Assembly (NCBI GenBank): GCA_965221405.1
Contig: CBDCSE010000003.1
Location: forward strand, 62,001 to 126,000
Source of the DNA: JAPOUP01 sp965221405
Lineage (GTDB): Bacteria > Pseudomonadota > Alphaproteobacteria > Rhodobacterales > Rhodobacteraceae
Reading direction: 5' to 3'
DNA: 64,000 bases
Shown one piece after another: positions 26,580-34,794 of this stretch. The position numbers were made by a program, and so were the translations under genes. The number at the start of each line of letters is the position of its first letter. The first letter of the stretch is position 1. The notes below the pieces were generated by a model. That model made no database searches and was not told the DNA's origin. It worked only from the letters and a program-made list of their open reading frames with translations.

Positions 26580-27431
26580 TCATCGCCGCCTGAGCGGCAC
26601 CCCAGATCCGGCGTCCTCGATGGCTGCGAGGATGTGCGCGATCCGGCGGTCGTCGCTCGGGTGGGTCTCAAGCCAGCCGACCTTCCCCGTCCCGCCGACC
26701 GCGCGCACCTCCGCCCGAAGGTCCATCCGGGTAATCCTGACGATGCTGTCGCGCATCGCGTCCGGCGGAAACCCGGCTCCCTTCAGGATGTAGATGGCGG
26801 TACGGTCAGCCTCGATCTCCATGGCCGGGCTGTAGGCGCGGCTGCCGATCCCGGCGCCGATCTCCATCCATTGCTCGTAGACGTCAGGGTCCAGCGCCGC
26901 GCCGCTGGCGGCCGCGAGGCCCGCCATAATGCCTCCGGCGACCCCCGCGCCGACAAGCGCGTTGCCGGTCTTTTTCCGTACATGGCCGTACATGACATGG
27001 GCGAACTCGTGCGCCAGGACGGCGGCGATCTCCCCGTCAGTGCCCATGCGCCCGACCAGCCCCCCGAACATGCCCACCTCGTCGCGGTGGTCCGCGTAGG
27101 CGTTGATCCGGGGGCTGTCGGTATATACGCTGACCCGCGCCGTTCCCATGAGGCGGCACCGTTCCTCCGGCAGCTCCAGGCCGACGCATATCCGGTGCGC
27201 CGAGCGCCGGACCCGCGGCAGGACACGATTGACCGCTGGCGTCATTTCGGCGCGTGCCAGTTCCCGGGACGGAGAGGGACTCGATTCGAGGACTCCGGCG
27301 ACCGCAGCCTCGTGGCGTGCCGAAGGCTCCGCGATGTCGAGGGCGGGCTGGGCGCAGCTGCACAGCCCGGCCATGACGGCGAAAGGAAGAAAACCCTTCA
27401 GCGGCCGGAAGACCGGGAAGCCGTCCTTCAT
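26580..27431 (-). CDS. M48-family metalloprotease, predicted lipoprotein
   Basis: A 283-residue zinc peptidase of the M48 (HtpX/BepA-like) group. Residues 1-26 look like a lipoprotein signal peptide with the lipobox LCSC. The zinc motif is HEFAHVMYGH (141-150), and the third ligand Glu is in SPAMEIEADRTAI. A membrane-proximal Gly-rich helix lies between them. It probably acts in envelope quality control at a membrane. The upstream minus-strand neighbour encodes a coiled-coil protein with a C-terminal helix, 22 bp away, and two small genes follow, so a four-gene operon is likely. Plasmid- and phage-like elements often carry such peptidases. Confidence 0.88.
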   Translation of the reverse strand: MKDGFPVFRPLKGFLPFAVMAGLCSCAQPALDIAEPSARHEAAVAGVLESSPSPSRELARAEMTPAVNRVLPRVRRSAHRICVGLELPEERCRLMGTARVSVYTDSPRINAYADHRDEVGMFGGLVGRMGTDGEIAAVLAHEFAHVMYGHVRKKTGNALVGAGVAGGIMAGLAAASGAALDPDVYEQWMEIGAGIGSRAYSPAMEIEADRTAIYILKGAGFPPDAMRDSIVRITRMDLRAEVRAVGGTGKVGWLETHPSDDRRIAHILAAIEDAGSGVPLRRR

Positions 27432-27453
27432 ATCGCGTCCGTGATAAGGGGTC

Positions 27454-27696
27454 TCAGCCCGCCGCCAGAATGATGGCCGTTACGATTGCGCCCACCGCCG
27501 CGATCACGCCCGACAGTATGGCGGTCTGCCACCAGCGCGAGGTCGCGTCCCTGTCGGTTCTTCGCGTTTCCTGATCGGATAAATGCCTGGCCAGGTTTGC
27601 GATGTCCGTACAATATTCAGCCTGCATCGTCTTCATGCGCTCCTCCAGGACGGCGACATGCCTGGTGAGTTCGTGGATGGCCGACGCGTCGCCCAT
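27454..27696 (-). CDS. Small coiled-coil protein with C-terminal membrane helix
   Basis: An 80-residue protein starting MGDASAIHELTRHVAVLEER. A heptad-patterned helix (about residues 5-50) is followed by a basic linker and one transmembrane helix TAILSGVIAAVGAIVTAIIL at the end. This layout is seen in phage-type holin-like or XhlA-like proteins, but the family is not certain. The frame can be extended by 39 codons; the chosen ATG (27696) starts directly at the coiled coil. It is the first gene of the M48 cluster. Confidence 0.65.
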   Translation of the reverse strand: MGDASAIHELTRHVAVLEERMKTMQAEYCTDIANLARHLSDQETRRTDRDATSRWWQTAILSGVIAAVGAIVTAIILAAG

Positions 27697-27923
27697 GCCG
27701 CAAGAATACGGCACGGCCGTCGGGACGGTCAAGCCGCCGAAATCCCGCAGTTCCCGCCAACGGATTTTGGCTGGCTGACGTCCGTGTCTCCCCGTTCGTC
27801 CCCTCCCCGCCACGCCTCCCTCCCCCGATCTTTCCGCCCGTCTCTATCACCCGGGCCAGCTACCGCATCCCGCTCCGTGCGCTGGAGCACGACATCGGCC
27901 TTGGCAGGCGGGTCGGCGGGCTT

Positions 27924-27952
27924 CCTGACGCACGGGACGATCCTGCGTCAGG
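27924..27952. other. Perfect 9-bp inverted repeat hairpin
   Basis: CCTGACGCA and TGCGTCAGG pair around an 11-base loop. It lies downstream of the GC-rich hypothetical gene that ends at 28037 on the minus strand, where it could act as a terminator. There is no T-tract. Confidence 0.45.
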
Positions 27953-28036
27953 GGTTTGGGCGCTCTGGTCCGCCCGCGTGGCACGGTCACAGGTCCGCCA
28001 GTCCGCCGGAAACATGGCTGGTGCGCCGTCTCCCGC

Positions 28037-28961
28037 TCACATCCCGATCTCCGCCACCGGCCCGCGGTCGCGCCCGCGCTCCGGCCCGTGTGAGCGCTCG
28101 GCGCCGAGCGACCTCGCGAGCGCGTCGTGGAGCCCGCGCCAGGGCGCCGGCTCCGGGAACCCGGGACCGAGGTGCAGCCCGCGCACGGCCTCCGTGACCC
28201 GCGCCCGCGCCGCGCCGTCGGGCAGGCTCCGCAGGACCGCGCCCCTGCCCCCGCGGATCCGGCGGATGTCGGCCGCCGTGAAACTCCGGTAGAGCCGCCG
28301 CAGGAGCGACCGCCTGCGGGGGGATTCCATGCGCTCCGGCGCGTCCCGCAGTTCCGCCAGCAGCGACGCCCGCTCCCTGCGGACGCCGTCCGCCGTGGCG
28401 GGCGTCCCGCGCCCGAGCGCCTGCGCCATGGCCAGCGCCAGCCCGTGCCGCTCCGTCCCGTGGGTGGCGACGACCGCCCGGGCGACGCGCGTCTCCAGCG
28501 GCGTCGGGAGCGGCTCCTCCCGGTACAGGCGGCGCATCCCCTTCGCGACGGCGCCCCTGTAGGCGTCGATGTCCCTCTGCGCGGAATACCGGGGATTCCC
28601 CTCGAACCGCGCCCGGGTCCCGAAGATCCCGCCTGCGTCCACCCCCTCCGCCGCCGCGACGCGGAGCTCGGTCTCCGCCCGCGCGCGGGCGATCCACGGT
28701 GACTCCAAGTGTCCGGGCCGCCGGGAGCTCGGTCTCCGCCCGCGCGCGGGCGATCCCGGACGCGACCTCGTCGACCTCCGCCTCCGGAACGTTCCCGGCC
28801 CGCTCCGACCACAGGAGAACGTCCTCGATGTCCCGGGGCAGCGACGCGCGGTGCACGGCTGAAGCGGCGTCGACGCGCTCGCTCACCGCGCAGGAGAGAA
28901 CGAGCGTGTCGTCGGCCAGGCGCGGATCCGGCGCCGCGTCCCGGCGGACGCGGACGGGCAC
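28037..28961 (-). pseudogene. GC-rich hypothetical gene frameshifted by a 61-bp duplication
   Basis: I do not recognise the family. The N-terminal part (GTG 28961, VPVRVRRDAAPDPRLADD onward) is in one frame up to IARARAETEL. The same residues recur in the second frame and continue RVAAAEGVDAGGIFGTRARF, NPRYSAQRDIDAYRGAVAKG and on to GPVAEIGM at 28037. The cause is a partial duplication. A ~33-bp segment starting GAGCTCGGTCTCCGCCCGCG occurs at 28664 and again at 28725, 61 bp apart, which shifts the frame. Removing 61 bp restores a protein of about 288 residues. The gene is strongly GC-rich and may start inside the fusion junction with the restriction-modification remnant. Confidence 0.55.
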
Positions 28962-30047
28962 CAGTCGTCATCCAGCGTTTCCTGCACCATCAGCTCAGCC
29001 AGCCAGTCCGGCGTGTAGACTTCCCCGAAATCTCGACGATCCCTTGCGTCCACGAAAGCTTCATAGAGAGGTCCCAGCACATCGCCGCGCCGCATCCGCC
29101 AGTCTTATCCGCTGATTCTCTCCAGAACTTCGTCAACCCATTGGCGACCGCGAGCGGTCTGGACCATCCAGGAAACGAAACCATCGGCCAGCAAGTGCTT
29201 CGGGTCGGTTTCCGACCGCTCCGCCGAAATCGACCGGATGAAGCCACGGGCCAGCGCGACCAGAAAGGAGTGCGACACGAACAGCCGGTTCCGGGCCTGC
29301 TCGGTTTCTGGATGCATGCCCGAACTGCGCAGCATGTCACCCTAGAGCCCGAGCTTTGTCCGCGCGCCGCGGGCAAAGTCGCCGACAAGACCATCGTGAA
29401 TGTCACGCAGTTCCTGAACCTGATCGTCGAACAGCCCAACGGGATTCGGTAGTATCCAAGGCCTGCCGACCGGCTGGCCTGAGAGGGCGTCGAGGAGCCA
29501 GTTCGCCAGATCGCCGGCCGGAAATCCAGATCCTCTTCCTGCGCCGCCGGATTGCCGTGGTGCTCATAGGACCAGCGATGCCACACCTTTCCATCCGTCA
29601 GTATTCCGGTCCACCGCCGGTCGCTCCCGTCCCGGATCCGGGAGTTCCGAACAGCGGCGATCTCTGACTGGAGATAGCCGTCCAGCTGGCGGAACGGAGA
29701 TCGGTCGCCACCCTGAGGCCCGGATGGTCCGCCCGGCCGGTTCTCCTGATTTCAATGATCGTTCGCAGCCGGGGCAGATGGATGTCCGCGGCCCCGGACA
29801 GCACCCTGAATTCCAGATTGAATTCATCTTGACCCAAAGCGGTGAGCAGATGGCCGATACGCTGGCGGATGTCCACCTCCGTTTCGTCGGCCCCCGTGTT
29901 CAGGACTCCTCGTGCGGGTACTTCAGCCGCCTTGACCGAGATCGCTATCCCTGTTCCGCCCGTAAGGGCACCATATGGTTTGGGTATGGATATATCGAGT
30001 TCATCCCAACAAAGGTAAGAAAGTCCCATAGGTGTAACAGCACGCAA
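28962..30047 (-). pseudogene. Restriction-modification (N-6 adenine methylase type) gene, multiply disrupted
   Basis: Consecutive frames spell one large protein. It begins with a domain containing DIRQRIGHLLTALGQDEFNL and LPRLRTIIEIRRTGRADHPG. Next come GILTDGKVWHRWSYEHHGNP, LANWLLDALSGQPVGRPWIL and HSFLVALARGFIRSISAE. The characteristic methylase entry DVLGPLYEAFVDARDRRDFG is followed by EVYTPDWLAELMVQETLDDD. The last part (Y-T-P-x-W-L-A-E) is the region preceding SAM motif I in N-6 DNA methylases of type IIG/BREX-like enzymes. Lesions are frameshifts near 29670 and 29520, a TAG at 29342-29344 and a TAA at 29105-29107. The gene is cut off at ~28962, before the catalytic NPPF-type motif. Confidence 0.7.
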
Positions 30048-30059
30048 TTATAGTTGAAG

Positions 30060-30217
30060 CGTCATTACCTGTAGCAACCTGCAATAAGGCAATCCTTGAA
30101 GCGCCTAGTCGGCGGTGATACCCGTCCAATGCGGCAGACGTGTATATAGGTTCATCGGTAATCCACAGCGGAAAATCGGAACGCCTCAATCACGACGGGT
30201 TTCTTGCGGTACTTCAT
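30060..30217 (-). pseudogene. Phage-type small protein remnant (MKYRKKPVVIEAF)
   Basis: The minus strand opens with MKYRKKPVVIEAFRFSAVDYR and stop. MKYRKKPV(V/I)xEAF is the well-known start of a family of small phage proteins. A second frame continues WITDEPIYTSAALDGYHRR, suggesting a frameshift shortly after residue 16. This indicates prophage ancestry of part of this accessory region. Confidence 0.5.
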
Positions 30218-30379
30218 GTCAACATCCTTCTATGAACATGCGTTCTGTATCTTCACGGGAAGGTTCGTTGGAAAGCCCCTAGCATCCAAGACAACTTTCC
30301 AGGATCGATATATACCGTGCATCGGTTCCGTCCGGTTCGGGAAATCCGGAACCGGCGATACGATTTCGGGAGGCATGAA

Positions 30380-30778
30380 ATGACCGATTCCGATACTGAA
30401 GAAGGATGGTACTCGCACGAAGCCGCGACATTTGGTGACCGTGTCGCGGCGGGGCGTGAGACACTTGGCCTCAGCCAGTCCGAGCTCGCGAGGAAGCTTG
30501 GAGTGAAACTGCGTACAGTACAGGCCTGGGAAGACGATAGAACCGAGCCGAGAGCCAACAAACTTCAGATGCTCGCAGGTGTGCTGAATGTGTCACTTAT
30601 CTGGTTGCTGAGAGGTGAGGGTGAGGGTGTCGCGGCACCCGGTGACAGCGGAATCGATGGCGATGTGGCGGCGTTGTTAACGGAGATTCGGCAGATCCGG
30701 GGTGCGTTTCTGCAGTCAGCGGACAGGCTCGGCGCTCTCGAGAAACGTTTGCGGGGCGCACTGAAAGGCAAATCGTGA
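30380..30778 (+). CDS. XRE-family transcriptional regulator
   Basis: A 132-residue protein. An N-terminal Cro/C1-type HTH occupies about residues 18-75 (DRVAAGRETLGLSQSELARK, KLRTVQAWEDDRTEP, LQMLAGVLNVSLIWLLRGEG). A C-terminal coiled coil (EIRQIRGAFLQSADRLGAL) probably dimerises. ATG 30380 follows GGGAGG. It overlaps the GTG start of sdhE by four bases, so the two genes are co-transcribed. Regulator plus sdhE is a common alphaproteobacterial pair, meaning this stretch is core genome lying inside accessory DNA. Confidence 0.9.
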   Translation: MTDSDTEEGWYSHEAATFGDRVAAGRETLGLSQSELARKLGVKLRTVQAWEDDRTEPRANKLQMLAGVLNVSLIWLLRGEGEGVAAPGDSGIDGDVAALLTEIRQIRGAFLQSADRLGALEKRLRGALKGKS

Positions 30779-31053
30779 CGGAAGAGAGGTCAGGAAAGCT
30801 GCGGAAGCGGCTGTATATGCGCTCTATCCGGCGTGGAACCCGGGAGATGGATTTGATTCTCGGAAACTTCGTTAAGTGTAGGCTTGCATCGATGGATGGA
30901 GGTGCCCTTGATGCTTACGAGGCTTTATTGCGCGAAAGTGATCAGGAACTCTATGCATGGATCACAGGACAGGCGCCGGTGCCTGAGCGGTATTCAGGCT
31001 TGATTGAGGACATCGCCGCGCATGTCGGTGCGGGATGTGCGCGGCATGTATAG
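30775..31053 (+). CDS. sdhE: Succinate dehydrogenase assembly factor SdhE
   Basis: A 92-residue protein of the SdhE/Sdh5 (DUF339) family, which promotes covalent FAD attachment to SdhA. The signature RRGTREMDLILGNF (RGxxE) lies at about residues 19-32, and DQELYAWITGQAPVP follows near 60-75. The start is a GTG overlapping the stop of the upstream regulator. The length is typical. No sdh genes are in the window. Confidence 0.93.
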   Translation: MTEERSGKLRKRLYMRSIRRGTREMDLILGNFVKCRLASMDGGALDAYEALLRESDQELYAWITGQAPVPERYSGLIEDIAAHVGAGCARHV

Positions 31054-31344
31054 TCAGCGACGTATAGAACTCCTCGGGGTGGGTTTTGGTCTATCAGGTC
31101 TTTGCCCGCTCGCCAGTGAAGAGCAGTGCCTGACGCGAGTCAAGTGTGGGATGTAGCGGCCCGAGGCAGAAATCGTGCCACCGCCATCCGGATAACATTA
31201 AACGTCTTGAACTCCCTCGGTATCCGTGTGCCATATTCCTATTGTAATGGTGGACCCGACATCTGTTACCGGTGTTGAACTTGGGGCTTGTACGCTTAAC
31301 TTGCCGAAACCGCTTGACATGCCTGATCTAATGGCACAATATTT
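31054..31344. other. Gene-free spacer before IS1595 remnant
   Basis: About 290 bp downstream of sdhE. No family-like protein. Its end contains TTGCCAAAGGCTTATCCCTT, the left inverted repeat of the following IS. Confidence 0.4.
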
Positions 31345-32575
31345 GCCAAAGGCTTATCCCTTTGACTACGGCGCCGCAAGATGCTGTGCCAGCGGCCGGT
31401 CGCGGGATCCCCTGATCCCCGGCGGAATCCACGCCTTCGCCGCCGCGCGGCGGCCCGGACGGTGCCGGAATGTGGTGATTCGGGTGGGGTGCGGGCGCGC
31501 GCGCCGGCCCGCCGGCGGAGTCCGGGCGGGGTTTCCGGCGCCTCAGGCGCGTCCCCCGGTGAGGTCGCGGCAGGTGGCGGGCGGAAGTCCCAGCCCGATG
31601 CCGGGCAGGCTGTCGAAGGAGGCCCGTCGGTGGCGCCGGCGGTTCCAGCGGAACACGGACCCGTCGGGATGGCGCTGGAAACGCCTGCTCCGCAGGCCGT
31701 GGTACACGCCCATGGCCCAGCGCTTCAGGTTCGGGAAGACCCGGTGGACCCACGCCAGGACCCCGTGGGCCGGGCGGTCGCCGACCACCCTGCGCTCCCG
31801 GGGGTTCCCCGGCAGGCCGGGGTGGCCGCTCCAGCCGTCGGTGACCACCCACGCGCCCGGCACGACGGACGCGGCGATGAAGCCGCGGAGCGCCCCGGAT
31901 CCGTAGTCCCCGATCGTCCCGAGCCGGATGCGGCGCGGCCTGCCGCACTCCGGGAGCTCGACCGCCCCGGCCATGAGGATACGCCCCGCGGCACCGCGGC
32001 CCCTGCCGGCGCCGCTGTCCTCCGCGCCGCCGCCGTCCCGGAAGGGTACGGACGCCCCGTCGACCTCCGCGGTCCCCTGAAGAAGGCTCCGCCCAGGGCC
32101 GGCCATCGCCCGGCGAGGCCTGTGCGGCAGCAGCCAGGCGCTTTTATGGCTGCCGATGCCCGGCCGGGCCTGGAGCTGGAGCGCGGAGATGCCGTTGGAG
32201 TGCGTGGCCACGGGATGCGCGGCGGGGAACCATGTCCTGAGCGGCAGGTGGCTGCGGCGCGTCACCGTGCCCGCCGTCACCGGGGCCTGGCGTCCGCAGC
32301 CCGCGCACCCGGGAGGCGGCGCCCGCCCTCGGCTCCCAGCCCTTAGTACAGCCGCAGGCCGGGCACGCGAAGCCGCCGCCCCAGCGCAGCCCAGCCAGGT
32401 GGCGGGCGCAGGCGCCGTCGTCCGGGAAGAGCTCCCCGGACCCCTGGCGGGACATCGGGCGGTCGTGTTTCCAGCGGCAGGCCATGGAAGAGAACATAAG
32501 GCGAACAAAACGGATCGTCAACCCCCTCCGGCACAAAATGTGGACATGCCTTGGTTAAAGGGATAAGCCTTATTT
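31345..32575. mobile_element. IS1595-family element with imperfect inverted repeats
   Basis: The left end reads AAGGCTTATCCCTTTGAC (31348 onward). The right end, read on the minus strand, is AAGGCTTATCCCTTTAAC (to about 32573), so a matching terminal repeat of ~15 bp brackets the element. The same end recurs at 33965-33988. It contains one frameshifted transposase gene on the minus strand. GC is very high inside. Confidence 0.75.
31543..32455 (-). pseudogene. IS1595-family transposase, frameshifted
   Basis: The N-terminus (SRQGSGELFPDDGACARHL, GGGFACPACGCTKGWE) is the zinc-ribbon entry of IS1595 transposases. The partner cysteines CAGCGRQ and the rest lie in another frame: RSHLPLRTWFPAAHPVATHS, GISALQLQARPGIGSHKSAW, VVTDGWSGHPG (catalytic Asp), VLAWVHRVFPNLKRWAMGVY (His/Asn) and SVFRWNRRRHRR (Glu replaced by Val at the DEFVFRWNRR position). 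The frame change is near 32310. Both the frameshift and the altered acidic residue suggest it is inactive. Confidence 0.75.
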
Positions 32576-32736
32576 GCCATATAATACCATTTCCCGAAAG
32601 TTTTGACTCATCAACATACAGTCTCATAGCCGTAGATGCACGATATATTCCGTTCCGTCGCGGATGGCGCGTGCGCCCGGCCGTCAATGTCGCCATGTTG
32701 GGGTTTCCACAGACCAGCACCGACAGGAGACGGGAC

Positions 32737-33240
32737 ATGCCCGCACCCCTGACGGTCACCGGCACCGGCCGCGCGGCCGGGGAACTGCGCCGGTTCGCCG
32801 GCAGGTGCAGGGACCATCGCCGGCGCCGTCGCGCCCGCGCCATCGCGTCCGGGCCCGGGGGGGATGCCTCCCGGAGAGGTCGCGGCGCGGCTGCGCACGA
32901 CGGCCCGGTCCATCCGGGACTGGACGGTCCGCTATAACCTGGCCGGTCTCGGGGGGCTGGCGGACAGCCCGGGGACGGCGGGCCCGTGCGCTGGCGCCTG
33001 AAGGACCTCGCCGCCCGGGCGATGGCCCGGTCCGGCGTTTCCATCAGCGTATCCGCGATGTGGCGGACGGTGCGCGGCATCGGCTTCAGCCACCGGGCCG
33101 TCCGTCCGCTCCATCCCAGGGCCGGTCCGGGGCGTCAGAGCGGGTTCCGCAACGGTTCCGGCGGGCTGGCGCCGGGCGCGGCGGGCGAAGGCGCCGCGCC
33201 CGGGCGGACCGGGATCTGGTTCCAGGACGGGCAGGCTGGG
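32737..33240 (+). pseudogene. IS630-family transposase, internally deleted and truncated
   Basis: It begins MPAPLTVTGTGRAAGELRR like ISs of this class. Part of the HTH region is missing or shifted, with SIRDWTVRYNLAGLGGLADS in a second frame. It resumes VRWRLKDLAARAMARSGVSI, MWRTVRGIGFSHRAVRPLHP and reaches the first DDE Asp in GIWFQDGQAG, where similarity ends. The normal WFQDEARIG context is altered just at the junction with a toxin-antitoxin remnant at about 33240. Confidence 0.7.
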
Positions 33241-33246
33241 ATATCC

Positions 33247-33414
33247 ATGGAAGAATTGGTGCGCCGCCTGATCCGTGAAAAGCGCGCGAAGCACGAACAC
33301 CGACTGAAACCTTCCGAAGCGTTCGCGCGGTATTTCGGCGAAGAGCATGGTGTCGAACTTCCGTCACCAGCCCGTGTCAGCTATAGGCCGCTGTCGTTCT
33401 CTGGAGCGGAGTAG
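33247..33414 (+). pseudogene. Antitoxin fragment of a VapBC/FitAB-like pair
   Basis: Fifty-five residues (MEELVRRLIREKRAKHEHRL, KPSEAFARYFGEEHGVELP) ending in SFSGAE and TAG three bases before the toxin start. SMEE(L/E)VR..(L/I)(I/L)R is the helix following the ribbon-helix-helix strand in FitA/VapB antitoxins, so the N-terminal DNA-binding strand is missing. It was probably removed by the IS630 junction at ~33240. The assignment depends largely on position next to the PIN gene. Confidence 0.55.
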
Positions 33415-33416
33415 GA

Positions 33417-33692
33417 ATGACGGTTCGGCTTGAATGGTCGGCCGACACGAATGTCGTGTCCGAAATGATGCGGCCGCGGCCCGAGCCGAAGGTTGCCGCC
33501 TTCCCCGATTCCATCGCCGACGAAGGGCTGGGCCTTGCTTCCATCACCGTCTGGGAGATTCTCAACGGCATCGGCCGGCTCGATCCCGGCCGGCGTCGGC
33601 GTGCACTTGCCGAACGGTTCCAAGACCTCCTCGACGATTTGTTCGAGGACCGGATCACGGACTGCGCAGGAAGCACTTCCAGCGCTACCTGA
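33417..33692 (+). pseudogene. VapC/FitB-like PIN-domain toxin, C-terminally truncated
   Basis: The PIN-domain ribonuclease start reads WSADTNVVSEMMRPRPEPKV (first catalytic Asp in the DTNVVSE motif). It continues LGLASITVWEILNGIGRLDP with the conserved Glu. Similarity stops at FEDRITD near 33660, where IS1595 sequence (RRKHFQRYLNEFVFRWNRR in another frame) takes over, so the last third with the other acidic residues is lost. The product would be non-toxic. Confidence 0.75.
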
Positions 33693-33988
33693 ACGAATTC
33701 GTCTTCCGCTGGAACCGCCGCCGCCACCGGCGGGCCTCCCTCAACCGGCTGCTGGGCCTGGGGCCCGGGATGCCGCCCGCCACCTACCACGACTTCGCCG
33801 ACGGGTGCGCCTGACGCGCCCGGGCCCCGCCAACGGCCCGGCGGGTGCGCCCGACCCCACCTGAATCCCCACATTCCGGCACCGTCCGAACCGCCCCAAC
33901 GGCGCGGACTCCGCCGGAAATTCCGGGATCCGGCGATGGGCCACCGGCACAACATCTTGCGGTGCCGTAGTCAAAGGGATAAGCCTTA
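33660..33988 (+). mobile_element. IS1595 transposase 3' fragment and right inverted repeat
   Basis: Reads HFQRYLNEFVFRWNRRRHRR then ASLNRLLGLGPGMPPATYHD on the plus strand, the C-terminus of an IS1595-type transposase retaining the catalytic Glu. It is followed by ~170 bp of non-coding IS sequence ending in TAGTCAAAGGGATAAGCCTT, the same terminal repeat as the element at 31345-32575. It truncates the PIN toxin gene. One end of the element is missing. Confidence 0.7.
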
Positions 33989-34053
33989 GGCCCTAAACTT
34001 GAGGCAGTACCACCCATGACATGATATTGGGGATTCCCTGACCAGCGCCAGCC

Positions 34054-34482
34054 TCACCAATGCCCGGTGTTTTCCATGCTGGCCCATGGTTCGGCCGGTG
34101 GCAGTGCGTCGCCTGTCTGCAGAAGCTCGATGGACACATTGTCCGGCGAGCGCACAAACGCCATATGCCCATCCCGCGGTGGGCGGTTGATGACCACCCC
34201 ATTGTTCAGGAGAAGTTCACACGTCTCGTATATGTTGTCGACCGAATAGGCAAGATGGCCAAAGTGGCGGCTGTCGGACGGCAGCCCGTCATCTCCATCC
34301 CAGTTGTAGGTCAGTTCGACATGGGCGTTTTGCTGCCCCGGCGGTGTCATGAACACAAGCGTGAACCGGCCACTGTCGTTTTCAATCCGTCGGGTCTCTT
34401 CCAGCCCGAGAAGCGTGTAGAACGCCATGGACTTCTCCAGATCCTTCACACGGACCATAGTATGCAGATAGGTGATTCCCAT
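34054..34482 (-). CDS. gloA: Lactoylglutathione lyase (glyoxalase I)
   Basis: A 142-residue vicinal-oxygen-chelate protein that converts the methylglyoxal-glutathione hemithioacetal to S-lactoylglutathione. The metal ligands are in YLHTMVRVKDLEKS (His5), VELTYNWDG (Glu), FGHLAYSVDNIYETCE (His) and VSIELLQ (Glu near the C-terminus). The longer frame is spurious; MGITYLHTMVRV (ATG 34482) is the classic start. It stands alone at the border of the IS-rich block. Confidence 0.92.
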   Translation of the reverse strand: MGITYLHTMVRVKDLEKSMAFYTLLGLEETRRIENDSGRFTLVFMTPPGQQNAHVELTYNWDGDDGLPSDSRHFGHLAYSVDNIYETCELLLNNGVVINRPPRDGHMAFVRSPDNVSIELLQTGDALPPAEPWASMENTGHW

Positions 34483-34794
34483 TCTTTTGCTCCGATCGTC
34501 TTTATCCAACTCTAGTGGTTTCGGAATGAGGCGCAACACCTGTTTACCGTGGAGCAGGGTCATCCCACGCCAGTTTTTCCTGACAGCGAATCGCCACCCC
34601 GGCCCGGAAATCCGGAAAACGGAGCGCCTTTCGGGTCCGAAAGAGGCCGTTCCGATGTTCCGGATGGCACTCGCTGGTGGCAAACCGGCTGAAATCGGTC
34701 ACCCTGATACCTGGTACCTGATCCGGACGCCGGACGACACGTTCACTATAGCGTGTGAAAGTCTTGGCCATGGAGCGGGATCAATGACAGGATG
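34483..34794. other. Gene-free spacer between gloA and matB pseudogene
   Basis: About 310 bp. No protein or RNA recognised on either strand. Confidence 0.4.
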
